Shown: positions 19,031 to 29,090 of the stretch, in pieces | How positions within the stretch are numbered: position 1 is the first letter of the stretch | How the letters are laid out: every line of letters starts with the position of its first letter | NCBI GenBank assembly: GCA_944392485.1 | Contig: CALXWO010000007.1 | Coordinates: 16,843-80,842, forward strand | DNA length: 64,000 nt | Reading direction: 5' to 3' | From: an uncultured Clostridia bacterium | GTDB taxonomy: Bacteria; Bacillota; Clostridia; TANB77; CAG-508 | Program-made: the position numbers and the translations under genes | Notes under the pieces: generated by a model | What the model was told of the DNA's origin: nothing | What the model saw: only the letters and a program-made list of their open reading frames with translations | Databases searched by the model: none

Positions 19031-21082
19031 TCTTCTGCTAAATTTTCTTTCTATATCAGATTTTGTCATTTTTATTGCTGTTGGTCTTCCATGTGGACAT
19101 GTAAATGGATTTGGAAGAATTAATAATTGTTCCATTAATTTATCTACTTCTTCTTTAGTAAGTTTCATGTTTGCTTTTACTGCTGCTTTGCACGCAATTG
19201 TACTTATAAATTTTTCTTCCTTTTCTTGAGTAGCTGTAATTGCAACAGTATCTATCTCATCTAATATTTGTATAAATAATTCTTTTGTATCTAAGTCCAT
19301 ACACATAGATGGAACTCCAATTAGTCTTATTGTATTTTCACCAAATTCTTCGAAAATAAATCCTGCTTTTTTAAATAAGTCTGTATTTTCTTTTACAATT
19401 TCTCTTTCTTTATGAGAAAGTGTTATTATATCTGGTAAAAGCATTATTTGTGAGTCTTTTTGAGAATCGCTGTAAAAATTTTCTTTTACTTTTTCATACA
19501 TTATTCTTTCGTGTGCAGCATGCTGATCTATAATATATACTTCATCCTTAATTTCTAAAACAATATAAGTAGAAAATATTATTCCTATATATTTATAATC
19601 TGGAATTCTTGTATATTTTTCGCTTTGTTCAAATACAGATATATTTTTTATTGAATCTACTGGTACTTTTTCTATTTTATCTTTTTCTTTCTCTTCTTTT
19701 GGTGCTTTCCCAAAAGTTTTTGCATACATTTCATTAAAGCCTTCTTTTGTATTTTCTATCATAGTGTCCATGTTTTTTTGTAAATTTAGCATATTTGTCA
19801 TTTTATCTATTTGCTCTTCTGTTGGAATTTTAAAATTGCTGTTTGATTCCTCTTTATTTTCTGCATCTTGGTCTTTTCTTTCGTTATATATTTGGCTTAT
19901 TGGATTATCTTGTACTAAATCATCTTCTAATTCATTTTCATTATTTTTCTTTTTAAAATGATTAATAAAATTTGGCATTCTTATTGTTTGAGTTTTAAAG
20001 TTCTCCAAATCTTCTTGTTTATCTGCTTTTTCTTTTTCTGAATTAATATCATTAATTTGATTTTCTGGTTGTTTTTCTGAATTTTTTACTAAATCTTCTT
20101 TAAGTAGGCTTTCTCTTATTGCATGATAAATTGCTTTAAAAACCTTTTGTTCCTCAGACCATCTTATTTCTAATTTTGTTGGATGAACATTTACATCTAT
20201 TTTTTGTGGATTAATATCTATATTCAATATTACCACACCATATTTCCCAATAGTTAAAAGTCCCTTAAATGCCTGTTCTACTGCTGCAGATAAAGTTTTA
20301 TCTTTTATATATCTTTTGTTTACAAAAAATAGCTGATAACTTCTATTGCTTCTTGCAATCTCTGGTTTTCCAACCATTCCTTCTATTTTTATATCTTCAT
20401 ATTCATAAGAAACTGGTAAAACGCCTTCTGCTACTTCTTTTCCATATATATTGTAAATTACACTTTTAATATCTCCATCTCCTGTAGTTTGTATTACTGT
20501 TTTAGAATTGCTAATTAATTTTATTGATATACTAGGATTAGCAAGTGCTATTCTAGTTACTGCATCTTCTATATAACCTGCTTCTGTAAAATCTTTTTTT
20601 AAAAATTTATATCGAACAGGTGTATTAAAAAATAAATTACTAACTGTAATAGTAGTTCCTTTTTTGCATGCAAATTCTTCTTGCTCTAGAATTTTACCCC
20701 CTTCTATTACTATTCTGTTTCCAATTTCACTCTCTTCTGTTTTTGATATCATTTCTACATTTGCTATTGCTGCAATACTTGCTAATGCCTCTCCTCTAAA
20801 TCCCATTGATTTTATAAATTCTAAGTCGTCTGCATTTCTTATTTTGCTTGTTGCATGCCTTTCAAATGCAAATTCCATGTCATCTTTAGAAATTCCTATT
20901 CCATCATCTATTATTCTAATTTTACTTATTCCACCATTTTGTATTTCTATAGTTATTTTTTTTGCTCCTGCATCTATTGAATTTTCTACTAGTTCTTTTA
21001 CTACGGAAGCTGGTCTTTCAATAACTTCTCCTGCTGCAATTTTACTTATAGTTAAATCATCTAATAATACAATTTTACCCAA
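19028..21082 (-). CDS. mutL: DNA mismatch repair protein MutL
   Basis: The 684-residue MutL couples mismatch recognition to strand incision. The N-terminal GHKL ATPase has AGEVIERPASVVKELVENSI, DDGIGI and FRGEALASI. A long polar linker (residues about 340-480) precedes the C-terminal dimerisation/endonuclease domain. That domain has the metal-binding DQHAAHERIMYEK motif and the CPHGRPTAI motif, so this is a nicking MutL as expected without MutH. mutS is not adjacent in the window (miaA is downstream). The stop TAA coincides with the end of a repeat element. Confidence 0.96.
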   Translation of the reverse strand: MGKIVLLDDLTISKIAAGEVIERPASVVKELVENSIDAGAKKITIEIQNGGISKIRIIDDGIGISKDDMEFAFERHATSKIRNADDLEFIKSMGFRGEALASIAAIANVEMISKTEESEIGNRIVIEGGKILEQEEFACKKGTTITVSNLFFNTPVRYKFLKKDFTEAGYIEDAVTRIALANPSISIKLISNSKTVIQTTGDGDIKSVIYNIYGKEVAEGVLPVSYEYEDIKIEGMVGKPEIARSNRSYQLFFVNKRYIKDKTLSAAVEQAFKGLLTIGKYGVVILNIDINPQKIDVNVHPTKLEIRWSEEQKVFKAIYHAIRESLLKEDLVKNSEKQPENQINDINSEKEKADKQEDLENFKTQTIRMPNFINHFKKKNNENELEDDLVQDNPISQIYNERKDQDAENKEESNSNFKIPTEEQIDKMTNMLNLQKNMDTMIENTKEGFNEMYAKTFGKAPKEEKEKDKIEKVPVDSIKNISVFEQSEKYTRIPDYKYIGIIFSTYIVLEIKDEVYIIDQHAAHERIMYEKVKENFYSDSQKDSQIMLLPDIITLSHKEREIVKENTDLFKKAGFIFEEFGENTIRLIGVPSMCMDLDTKELFIQILDEIDTVAITATQEKEEKFISTIACKAAVKANMKLTKEEVDKLMEQLLILPNPFTCPHGRPTAIKMTKSDIERKFSRR

Positions 21083-21152
21083 TTTATTTTCCTCCTTAAA
21101 TTTGAATAAATTATATCATAAAGATAAATTTTTTGTATATATTTTAATAAAA

Positions 21153-21186
21153 AAATGTAATTTGCATAGCAAATTACATTTTTTAA
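21153..21186. repeat. Solo terminal palindrome
   Basis: ATGTAATTTGCATAGCAAATTACAT with flanking A and T runs, located between the ROK gene and mutL. It looks like the two ends of the family-B/A element joined without a core and may terminate the ROK transcript. Confidence 0.65.
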
Positions 21187-21197
21187 ATTATAAATTT

Positions 21198-22097
21198 TTA
21201 TTTAATTACTGCACCTATAATTCCTGCATCATTTTTTAATTTTGCAACCACTATTTTTGGAATTGTATCTTTATTATATAATTCTTTTCTCTCTTGCAAT
21301 TTCTCTTCTAATCTATCTAACAATATTTCTTTATAGTAAGCAAAGCTTCCTCCTATTGATATAATTTCTGGCTCAAAAATATTTATTAAATTGCATATTC
21401 CTATACTTAAATAATCTATATATGTATCTAATATAGAATTTAACTTTTTATTTTCTCGATTTTCTAACATGAATTTCTTTATATTTTTGCCATTTATATC
21501 TGGAAGGTTAAATTCTTTTTGAATTTTTTGTTTTAATCTCTTCATAGATGAATATGCTTCAAAACATCCTTTTCTTCCGCAATTACATTTTTCTCCGTCT
21601 TTTTCTATTACCATATGACCTACTTCAAAGCCAGAATATCTTTTGGGTACGAGTAAATTTCCTCCTAGAAAAGCTGCTCCTCCTACGCCAGTTCCTATTA
21701 TTAAAAACAATGCATCCTCATAATTTTTTAAGCTTCCATATTCTTTTTCAGCTTTTGCTGCACTTTTTGCATCATTTTGCAATAAAATTTTTGTATTGAA
21801 TTCTTTTTTAATTTCTTTTTCTATTTGCAAGTTTTCTATTCCTAAATTTTCTGCTTTTATAACTACCCCATTAGATACTGTTCCTGGAAAAGTTACACCT
21901 ATTAAATCAATATCCTTTTTTTCTATTTTATACTGATTAATGGTTTTATAAATTAATTCTATTATTGTTTCTAATACAATTTCAGACATATCCTCATTAT
22001 AAAATAAGTAATCTTGCTCTTTTTTGCAAATTAATTTATTATTGTCTATTATTCCTAAGGCAACGTGACTACCTCCAACATCAATTCCAATTTTCAA
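21198..22097 (-). CDS. ROK-family sugar kinase (glucokinase-like)
   Basis: A 299-residue protein with the ROK signatures. The phosphate-binding loop is IGIDVGGSHVALGI at the N-terminus, and QNDAKSAAKAEKEYG is present. The glycine-rich LIIGTGVGGAAFLGG precedes EVGHMVI and the zinc-binding CNCGRKGCFEAYSS (CxCGxxGCxE). It probably phosphorylates glucose or a related hexose in the cytoplasm. Lacking an N-terminal helix-turn-helix, it is an enzyme and not a ROK repressor. Substrate cannot be fixed from sequence. Confidence 0.9.
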   Translation of the reverse strand: MKIGIDVGGSHVALGIIDNNKLICKKEQDYLFYNEDMSEIVLETIIELIYKTINQYKIEKKDIDLIGVTFPGTVSNGVVIKAENLGIENLQIEKEIKKEFNTKILLQNDAKSAAKAEKEYGSLKNYEDALFLIIGTGVGGAAFLGGNLLVPKRYSGFEVGHMVIEKDGEKCNCGRKGCFEAYSSMKRLKQKIQKEFNLPDINGKNIKKFMLENRENKKLNSILDTYIDYLSIGICNLINIFEPEIISIGGSFAYYKEILLDRLEEKLQERKELYNKDTIPKIVVAKLKNDAGIIGAVIK

Positions 22098-22116
22098 ATA
22101 TTTTCCTCCTTATAAT

Positions 22117-22252
22117 TATAATAGTGAAAAACTAAAAGTGAAAAGTGAATAGTAAATGAAGATTTTTGTTGATTTGGGCAAAAAATCAACAATTGCTTTT
22201 AACTCTTCACTCTTAACTTTTAACTGTAATTTGCGAAGCAAATTACAATTTA
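22117..22252. repeat. Palindromic repeat element, family B copy 2
   Basis: Carries arms CTAAAAGTGAAAAGTGAATAG and TTTTAACTCTTCACTCTTAA (a shade apart in length), a GTTGATTTGGGC core and the terminus GCAAATTACAATTTA. Its left terminus is reduced. The end TAA is the pilC stop codon. Confidence 0.8.
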
Positions 22253-23606
22253 TAGGTATGCTGAGAATAGCCATGTACCTATGTAAATTTGTATCATTGG
22301 TACCAATACTACTAATGTTACAAAAATTAATAATGCACCTACAATAATGTAAACAATTTGTGGTAATACTTTCATGATTTTTGCCATTATATTATCTATA
22401 TCTATTTCCATATATTCTAATAATTTTTCCATCATTTCTGCCAAATCTGATTGCATTCCTATTTTTAGCATTTCTGTAATCATTGGACTTGATAATCCAG
22501 ATTTCTCAAATGGTTCGATCCAGCTTTGTCCTATTAAAATATTATTTATTGCTGATTCAACAAGTGAAAGCATTACTAAGTTGTTTGTTATGCTTTTACT
22601 TGTTTGTAATGCATCTTGTATTCTCATTCCATTTTTAATATTTAATAGTATTGCTCTTACTAATCTAGAAAAGTCTATAGCATATATTAATGGTCCAAAT
22701 ATTGGCATTTTGTATTTAAAATAATCAAATCTATATTTCCCTTGTAATGTTTTAGTATATGCATATATTCCGTCCAATAATTGCTAATATTATAAATGTA
22801 GGAATATACCAATATTTAACCAAATTATCTAGTACTCCTTTAAACCATAATGTTATTGCTGGTAATTGATCTGTACTTCCAACTTGCTCTAATACATTTT
22901 GTATTGCTGGTATTGCAACTAATGTTCCTACTACTAATAATGCTAATAATCCTAAAAACTGAATTAAATTTGGTACTATTATACTCTTTATTTTTTTATT
23001 TAATGCCTCAGAATCATCTAAATATTTAACTGCTTGCTCTAAAGCTCTAGTAAGCGATCCAGAAAGCTCTCCAACTTTAATCATATTTATATAAATTGGA
23101 TTAAACACTCCTGTATAATATTCCATTGTAGTATACATGTTTTCTCCAGATTCTACTCCTAATAATATATCTTCTATTATTGCTCTAAAAGATGGATTTT
23201 CTGTTGTCTCTATAATTGTAGATAAAGCATGTATATTATTAAAATTAGCTTTTTTTAGTAAATAAAAATCTTGCGTAAAAATTACAACATCTCTATTTGT
23301 TATTTTTATATTACTAAATAGGACTCTTTTAGCATCTTTTTTAAATTTTTCCTTTTTGCTAAAATTGTCTATATTGGCTTGTCTTTCTCTTAGTGTCTTT
23401 AAAATACTATCATTACTTTCTACATTTTTTTTCTGTTTTTTTAGCATTTTACCGCTTCTTTTAGTCATACGAATTTGAGCAACATTAATAGGCATAAGTC
23501 CATTATTTTTTAATTTTTTTAATAATATAAACTTATTGATTTCTTCTACCCTATTTGTAACAACTTGACCTTTATCAGTTACTGCTTTGTATAAATATAA
23601 TGGCAT
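22250..23606 (-). CDS. pilC: Type IV pilus inner-membrane platform protein PilC, with one CGG +1 recoding site
   Basis: GspF/PilC-family platform on which the assembly ATPases act. Skipping the C of CGG at 22772 joins two frames into 451 residues. A N-terminal YLYKAVTDKGQ start and a basic linker are followed by the first T2SSF repeat (FTQDFYLLKKANFNNIHALS, KVGELSGSLTRALEQ). The first hydrophobic helices end in FIILAII-GGIYAYTKTLQG, where the shift lies at Gly279. The second T2SSF repeat contains FSRLVRAILLNIKNG and a C-terminal membrane helix. Zero-frame reading would stop six codons after CGG and lose the whole second repeat. Confidence 0.88.
22770..22772 (-). other. CGG +1 recoding site in pilC
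   Basis: Minus-strand zero frame ATT GGA CGG AAT. The family frame is ATT GGA (C) GGA ATA TAT GCA. Confidence 0.82.
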
Positions 23607-23626
23607 TCTTATCCTCCATTTCTTCC

Positions 23627-24724
23627 TTATGCTTTTTTAATTTTCATTTGCATAATAGTTCTATTTAATGTTTCGTAATTCTTTTCTTCTATTTGTGATT
23701 TTGCTTGCTCTAATGTAATTTTTTCTTCTACAAATAGTTTAGCAATTGAATTTATTAAACTTATATTTCCTTTATCTATATTTCCCTGTATTGCATCTTC
23801 TAATTCTGCTACACTAAATTTTTCTTTTCTTATACATCCTGCAACAACATTATCAACTACCATTACTTCTGGAATTAATACAAGTTTTCCGTCTATTCCT
23901 TTTAATAGCCTTTGAGATACAACAAGTTTTAATAGTGATGACATTAAATATTTTATACTTGCTTGATCTCTTACTTCATAGAAGTTTATCATTCTATCAA
24001 TTGTTTCTGCACAAGATTTAGTATGTAAAGTTCCTATTACTAAGTGTCCTGATTCTGCCATATCAATTGCTGCTTCCATTGTTTCTTTGTCTCTTATTTC
24101 TCCTATTATTAATATATCACAATCTTCTCTTAATGAGTTTTTAACACCATCTCTAAAATTATCTACATCTCCGCCTCTTCCTACTTCTTTTTGAACGATT
24201 ATTGATTTTTTACATGTATGCTTATATTCAATTGGTTTTTCAAGTGTAAGAATTTTTTTGTTTTGGGTTTTATTTATTTCATCAATTAAAGCATTTAATG
24301 TAGTAGTTTTACCTGAATTTGTTTTTCCTGTTACTAATATCAAACCTTGTGGTTGATATGTCATTCTTCTTACTACGTCTGGTACTCCTAATTCTTCAAA
24401 TTTTGGTAAAGTATTTTTAATTAATCTTAAAGTAAAAATTGGCATATCTTCTGCTGAAGAAATATTAACTCTTAACCTTATATTTTCATATTCGTAAGAT
24501 GTATCCAACCTTTTTGTTGCTTTATAAATTTCATCTTTATCAACATTTCCTCTTACAAAATAATCATATGCTTCAAATAGTTCTGTCTCATCTAATACGT
24601 CTTGGTCTTCTATTTCTTTTAATTCCCTTGCAATTCTTAATATCGGTTTTAGTCCATTTATTAGATGCACATCTGATGCATCTTTTTCTATTGCAATGTC
24701 TAATACTTTATTCATGTTTAGCAT
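23627..24724 (-). CDS. pilT: Type IV pilus retraction ATPase PilT
   Basis: Hexameric ATPase that depolymerises pili for twitching. ATG at 24724 is chosen because GAGGGGGAT lies just before it. A TTG fifteen bases upstream sits inside that site. The 365-residue protein has the Walker A-like GKTNSGKTTT, Asp-box residues and Walker B ILIIGEIRDKETMEAAIDMA. GHLVIGTLHTKSCAETIDRM is the His-box. No GspE N-terminal domain is present, in line with PilT and not PilB. The gene lies between pilB and pilC. Confidence 0.92.
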   Translation of the reverse strand: MLNMNKVLDIAIEKDASDVHLINGLKPILRIARELKEIEDQDVLDETELFEAYDYFVRGNVDKDEIYKATKRLDTSYEYENIRLRVNISSAEDMPIFTLRLIKNTLPKFEELGVPDVVRRMTYQPQGLILVTGKTNSGKTTTLNALIDEINKTQNKKILTLEKPIEYKHTCKKSIIVQKEVGRGGDVDNFRDGVKNSLREDCDILIIGEIRDKETMEAAIDMAESGHLVIGTLHTKSCAETIDRMINFYEVRDQASIKYLMSSLLKLVVSQRLLKGIDGKLVLIPEVMVVDNVVAGCIRKEKFSVAELEDAIQGNIDKGNISLINSIAKLFVEEKITLEQAKSQIEEKNYETLNRTIMQMKIKKA

Positions 24725-24744
24725 AAATATCCCCCTCAATAAAT

Positions 24745-26374
24745 TTAATATATTATTAACTTTCTATCTAATTCATTTAAATTTGTTACACCGTCTAAAA
24801 CTTTGTTTATTCCGTCTACTATTAAAGGTTTGTAGTCTTTTTGCAGAGCTGCATTCCTAATTTCTATTGTAGATGCACCATTAACAATTAATTCTTTAAT
24901 TGAATCATCTAATCCTAGAACTTCAAAGATACCAATTCTATCATAATATCCACTATTATTACATTCTTTACATCCTACTGCATCATAAGTGTATTTACCT
25001 TCTAAGTTGAATTTTACATTATATTTGTCTTCCAATTTTTTTATTAAATTAATTTCATCCTCATTAAACTCTCTTTTTTTAGCACATTTCTTACAAATTT
25101 TTCTTACTAATCTTTGTGAAACTAGTGTTCCTACTGTGCTTGAAATATCATAATTTGATATTCCCATTTTTCTAAGTCTTGTTATAACTTCTACACTATC
25201 TACTGTGTGTATTGTTGATAAAACATAGTGACCAGTTTGTCCTGCTTGGAAAGCTATTTCTGCAGTTTCTTTATCCCTTATTTCTCCGAAGCAAAATAAT
25301 ATCTGGATCTTGTCTTAAAACTGTTCTTAAAGAGTCCGAAAATCTTAATTTCTCGTTTATTTCTATTTGATTAAGTCCAGGAATTCTAATTTCTACTGGA
25401 TCTTCTATTGTTGTTATATTTATTTCTGGTCTATTTAAATAATCTATTATACTATATAAAGTTGTTGTTTTTCCTTCTCCAGTTGGTGCTGCAACTATTG
25501 TTATACTATTTCTTTTATTAAAGCTAGATTTTATAAATTTTTCATCTTGCACAAACCCTAAATCTGCAAGGCCTCTAATGTTTAAGTTCTTTTTTAATAA
25601 TCTTAATACAAATTTTTCTCCATGTATATTTTTTTGTGATGAAACACGTATATTATAATCTGGATATAATACAATTCTTCCATCTTGTGATTCTTGCTTT
25701 TCTTGAAACATGTTTGATATTGCTTTTAATCTTCCTATAATTTGTGTTTGTTTTTCTTTTGGTATTTTAACTGCATTTACTAGTTCACCATCTATTCTAT
25801 ATCTTACTCTCATATGGTCTTCTAATGGTTCTATATGAATATCACTTGCTCTTTTTTTCATTGCAGTTTTAATTATTGTATCAACTAAACCTGTTGTATC
25901 GGCATTTGAGTTGATATTATCTGTTGCAGTACCTTCAAGTGATTCTAAAATATCTTCAATATTTTTTTCAAAAGTTATATATCTTTCCATTATTAAACCT
26001 TTGTTTAATAATATTAATCTAACTGTATCTACAGACTTTCTATCTAAAGTATCTGCAAAACAAACTTTTATTTTATTTCCTACTATATCAAATGGTACTG
26101 CTTTATTTTGTTTTGCTATATCAATAGAAATATAATCAGAAATATTTACATTTATATCGCTTCTTGTTAATATTATAGATTTTTCATCTAATATATCTCC
26201 TAATGCCTCTATTAGAAGGTATTCATCGCACAAATTTAATCTATGAACAATCTCTATTATTTTTAGCTCTGGATGTTCTTTTTGATATTCTAGAGCTTTA
26301 TTAATATCTTCTTCACTTACTAGGCCTCGCTTTACCAGTTCGATTCCTATTGGTCCTTTTCTTTTGCTATCCAT
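24745..26374 (-). CDS. pilB: Type IV pilus assembly ATPase PilB, with one CGG +1 recoding site
   Basis: Extension motor of the pilus. Joining frames at CGG 25288 gives 542 residues. The GspE N-terminal domain (GIELVKRGLVSEEDINKALE) is followed by an ATPase core with Walker A APTGEGKTTT. The recoding site falls inside Walker B at Gly363, DPDIILL-GEIRDKETA, then GQTGHYVLSTIHT. The C-terminal tetracysteine zinc motif has CKKCAKKR and CKECNNSGYYDRIGIFE. Zero frame stops four codons after CGG and would remove the zinc region and part of the ATPase. Confidence 0.92.
25286..25288 (-). other. CGG +1 recoding site in pilB Walker B
   Basis: Minus-strand zero frame TTG CTT CGG AGA AAT AAG GGA TAA. The family frame is TTG CTT (C) GGA GAA ATA AGG GAT, giving LLGEIRD. 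Confidence 0.9.
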
Positions 26375-26495
26375 AATTTTTCCTCCTTAAAAGCTTGTAT
26401 AAATGTTTTTTATTATTTAATTTATTTATAAATAAATTATAATATATTTTTAAATAATTTTATATAGAATTTATTATTTTACATTTTATTTCCAT

Positions 26496-27452
26496 TTACT
26501 GAAGTTTTAGTGGATAAATATTATTTAATATTTTATATTCATTAACAGTAACATCTTTTGCCCATATACCTGTTTTTTCTTCTCCTTCCGAGAATCCACT
26601 AGGAATAGTAAAATTTGTTTCTATATCTGCTAAAATATTATATCCATTTGCATTTTCTTCTACATATTTATTACTATTTCCAAATAAAAAGTTTAGTTTA
26701 TTATTTGAGCTATTATATGCATATCTAGGTATCCATGCAAAAATTTCTTCTCCAGTTTTTAAATTATTTATATCTATTTTTTGGTTTTGCTCTAAATTAG
26801 TTGTTGTTTTTAATACTAATGCCCAATTACCATTTTCGTAATTATACCAATCTGTATCGTCTGTATTTGTAACTTCCCATTCGTTGTTATTTCTTTTTAT
26901 AGGATAATAATTATAGTTATCTTCTTTTGTTAATAAGCTTATATCTGGTTCATTTGGTGTAATTAAGTTTTCTCTTGTTTTAATTCTTTCCATATTTATT
27001 GTTTGTATTCTTGTTCCTGTTTTAAAAGAAACCTCTACATTTATTTGTTTTACTAAATCTAATTTGTTCTCATTACCTTGTATTTCATTATATTTTTGAA
27101 TTGATATTGTTATATTATATGGAACATCAGATTCTGTATCTTTATTTGCTACCACTTTTGCTTTTGCATCTTCTTTTACTGTTGTTTTGTCTTCTTTATA
27201 ATAATATTTATTGTTAAAATAATTGGTTAAGTTTTCAATTGTTACATCATCATAATATGTTTTGTCTACATACTCAAATATATCTACAATATATGATGTA
27301 GCAACACTTGTTCTTTTTATAGAACTGTTAGCCAAATAGATATTATAAGAAATTGTTGCAATTATTCCTGCAAACAAAGTTATTATTAAAACTGCAATTA
27401 AAGCATCTGCTCCTGCAAACCCTTTGTTTGATTTTAATTTTAATTTATCCAT
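26496..27452 (-). CDS. Prepilin-like minor pilin (PilV-type)
   Basis: A 318-residue secreted protein with a class III leader. A short basic N-terminus (KLKLKSNKG) is followed by a hydrophobic helix GFAGADALIAVLIITLFAG, cleavage expected after Gly. Asp stands in for the usual Glu5. The ectodomain contains YNITISIQKYNEIQGNE-like strands and two aromatic repeats. WEVTNTDDTDWYNYENGNW resembles modules seen in other clostridial pilin-like proteins. It probably acts as a minor pilin or a pilus-tip adhesin. It is upstream of pilB in the operon. Confidence 0.75.
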   Translation of the reverse strand: MDKLKLKSNKGFAGADALIAVLIITLFAGIIATISYNIYLANSSIKRTSVATSYIVDIFEYVDKTYYDDVTIENLTNYFNNKYYYKEDKTTVKEDAKAKVVANKDTESDVPYNITISIQKYNEIQGNENKLDLVKQINVEVSFKTGTRIQTINMERIKTRENLITPNEPDISLLTKEDNYNYYPIKRNNNEWEVTNTDDTDWYNYENGNWALVLKTTTNLEQNQKIDINNLKTGEEIFAWIPRYAYNSSNNKLNFLFGNSNKYVEENANGYNILADIETNFTIPSGFSEGEEKTGIWAKDVTVNEYKILNNIYPLKLQ

Positions 27453-27462
27453 GCTATTCTCC

Positions 27463-28257
27463 CTAAAAAATAAAATTCTGTATTACTAACATTATAATAT
27501 TTGTGAAACACAAATAAAATCCAATTGGTATGTTAGCATTATTTTTGTTAATTAATATATTTTCTTTATTGTCTTTTTTAGAAATTATATTTATTTTTAT
27601 GGCTATTAAAAATAATGTTAATATTATACTAATTATAATTAGTTCTTCTCTTACAAAAGTAGCTATATAAAAACATAGTGTTAATATTTCTGCAGTATAT
27701 GATCTTCTTGCTTTTTTCTTTAAAAAAATTGTGTTTACAAGTATACAAATTAGCATGAAAAATAAATATATAACATATTTATATACATTAACATTTAACA
27801 TGTATAAATATATTATATGTACAAATTGAAATAGTACACCAACTAAGAGTGTAGAATTTGAAATATAGTGTTTTTCTTTTTCTATTCCTCCAATAATGTA
27901 TAAAACAGATATGCATAAAATTCCAAATACTAAATATAATATTTCGTATGGCTTTACATATGGTATATTTAAATTAAGAGACATAAGAAATGCAACAAAA
28001 ACTAATCCTGTAGATATTTCTAAAAGAATATATCTTTTTCTTATTTTTTGTTCACAATACCTGCATTTCCCTCCTAAAAAAATATAACTAAAAATAGGAA
28101 TTAAATCAAAAAAACCTAGTTTGTGGTTACAATTAGGGCAATATGATCTTCCATGCATTATACTTTGTTTAATTGGAATTCTATATATTGCTAATGAATA
28201 AAAACTTCCAAATAAACTTCCTATTATAAATATTAAAATATAACTTAATATTTCCAT
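27463..28257 (-). CDS. Prepilin peptidase/N-methyltransferase-like protein (A24 family)
   Basis: A 264-residue polytopic membrane protein. The N-terminal half is typical: a GSFYSLAIYRIP segment followed by the zinc-finger-like CPNCNHKLGFFDLIPIFSY and CRYCEQKI. This is the PilD methyltransferase/leader region. The two catalytic aspartates usual in the membrane half (in D...IP and GxGDxK motifs) are not evident. The matching places read GGIEKEKHYI and SYTAEIL, with Glu. It may be a divergent but active enzyme or a degenerate one. It lies next to the prepilin genes. Confidence 0.8.
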   Translation of the reverse strand: MEILSYILIFIIGSLFGSFYSLAIYRIPIKQSIMHGRSYCPNCNHKLGFFDLIPIFSYIFLGGKCRYCEQKIRKRYILLEISTGLVFVAFLMSLNLNIPYVKPYEILYLVFGILCISVLYIIGGIEKEKHYISNSTLLVGVLFQFVHIIYLYMLNVNVYKYVIYLFFMLICILVNTIFLKKKARRSYTAEILTLCFYIATFVREELIIISIILTLFLIAIKINIISKKDNKENILINKNNANIPIGFYLCFTNIIMLVIQNFIF

Positions 28258-28279
28258 TTACTACCCCTTTTATAGTATT

Positions 28280-28310
28280 TAGGGCATATACAAATTTTGC
28301 ATATGCCCAT
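28280..28310 (-). terminator. Hairpin after the major pilin gene
   Basis: GGGCATATGC / GCATATGCCC-like stem with an AAATTT loop (imperfect by one pair), about 30 bases after the pilin stop. It may act as an attenuator that makes the pilin transcript more abundant than downstream genes. Confidence 0.6.
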
Positions 28311-28337
28311 TATGTTATTATGTTTTTATTTCTAACA

Positions 28338-28574
28338 TTATTGACCTACATAGTAATCTGTTACATTCTTTTCTACATTATCAACAACTATTTTACCGCT
28401 AGATAAATTATTTTCTGCTTTTACTGCTTTTTCTGTATTTTCTGCTGCACCTTCTGCTGCTGTAAATAGTCCACCATTTAATGCAAATGTTACAGAAACT
28501 CCTACTAAGATTATCATTACTATTATAGTAATAATTAAAGCTACTAATGTAATACCTTTTTGTCCTTTCATCAT
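28338..28574 (-). CDS. Type IV pilin-like protein
   Basis: A 78-residue prepilin with a short leader MMKGQKG and the clostridial-type hydrophobic helix ITLVALIITIIVMIILVGVS. It lacks the classical Glu5. The small ectodomain is Ala/Glu rich, then has VVDNVEKNVTDYYVGQ. An AGGGGAAC-like site is in front. By position, between the PilM/N/O block and the peptidase, it may be the main structural pilin. It is short for a major pilin, so a pseudopilin is equally possible. Confidence 0.75.
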   Translation of the reverse strand: MMKGQKGITLVALIITIIVMIILVGVSVTFALNGGLFTAAEGAAENTEKAVKAENNLSSGKIVVDNVEKNVTDYYVGQ

Positions 28575-28628
28575 TTGTTCCCCTCCTCTTTTTTTATTTT
28601 TAATTTATATTATTTAAAATAAATAATA

Positions 28629-29069
28629 TCAAGAATTTTTACCTGGTGTATTCATATACACCTCGTTTTGCTCTGTTGGTTTTGTATTGTTTTCATCATT
28701 TGAGCTGTTTTCTGTATTTGAATTGTTAGAATTGTTATTATTAGAGCTGTTATTGTTTTCGTTATTTTGTGTATTTTCTGTTGAATAATCTGCAAAAGGA
28801 TTTGCTTTTCCTTTATCATAGTCTTTTGTTGATTCGTATGAGTTTAAATCTGTATCATCTATATAATACGTTTTTACTATGTTTTCTCCTTCTGTAAATG
28901 ATTCTTTTAATTCGTTTTGTATGTCTTCTGGAACATTATATGCTTGTATTTTTACTGGTACTGTTTTATTATTTGGTATATAATCATAAAATATTATTGT
29001 AAATACTAGTATTATAGCTATTAATAATAGTAGTACTAAGCCAATTTCTTTTATAACTTTTTTAGCCAT
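28629..29069 (-). CDS. Single-pass membrane protein of the pilus cluster (PilP-position)
   Basis: A 146-residue protein starting at ATG 29069. An ATG 15 bases upstream overlaps the GGAGG site and is rejected. The N-terminal membrane helix EIGLVLLLLIAIILVFTIIF is followed by a small extracytoplasmic domain (VPVKIQAYNVPEDI, given in part). A low-complexity Asn/Ser/Glu tail ends in VYMNTPGKNS. It takes the place PilP holds in gram-negative alignment complexes, but sequence similarity is not evident to me. Confidence 0.65.
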   Translation of the reverse strand: MAKKVIKEIGLVLLLLIAIILVFTIIFYDYIPNNKTVPVKIQAYNVPEDIQNELKESFTEGENIVKTYYIDDTDLNSYESTKDYDKGKANPFADYSTENTQNNENNNSSNNNNSNNSNTENSSNDENNTKPTEQNEVYMNTPGKNS

Positions 29070-29090
29070 TTTAAATTCCTCCATAAATTA

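Noticed and set aside
24725..24739. TTG start five codons upstream of pilT
   Set aside because: It lies within the ribosome binding site of ATG 24724.
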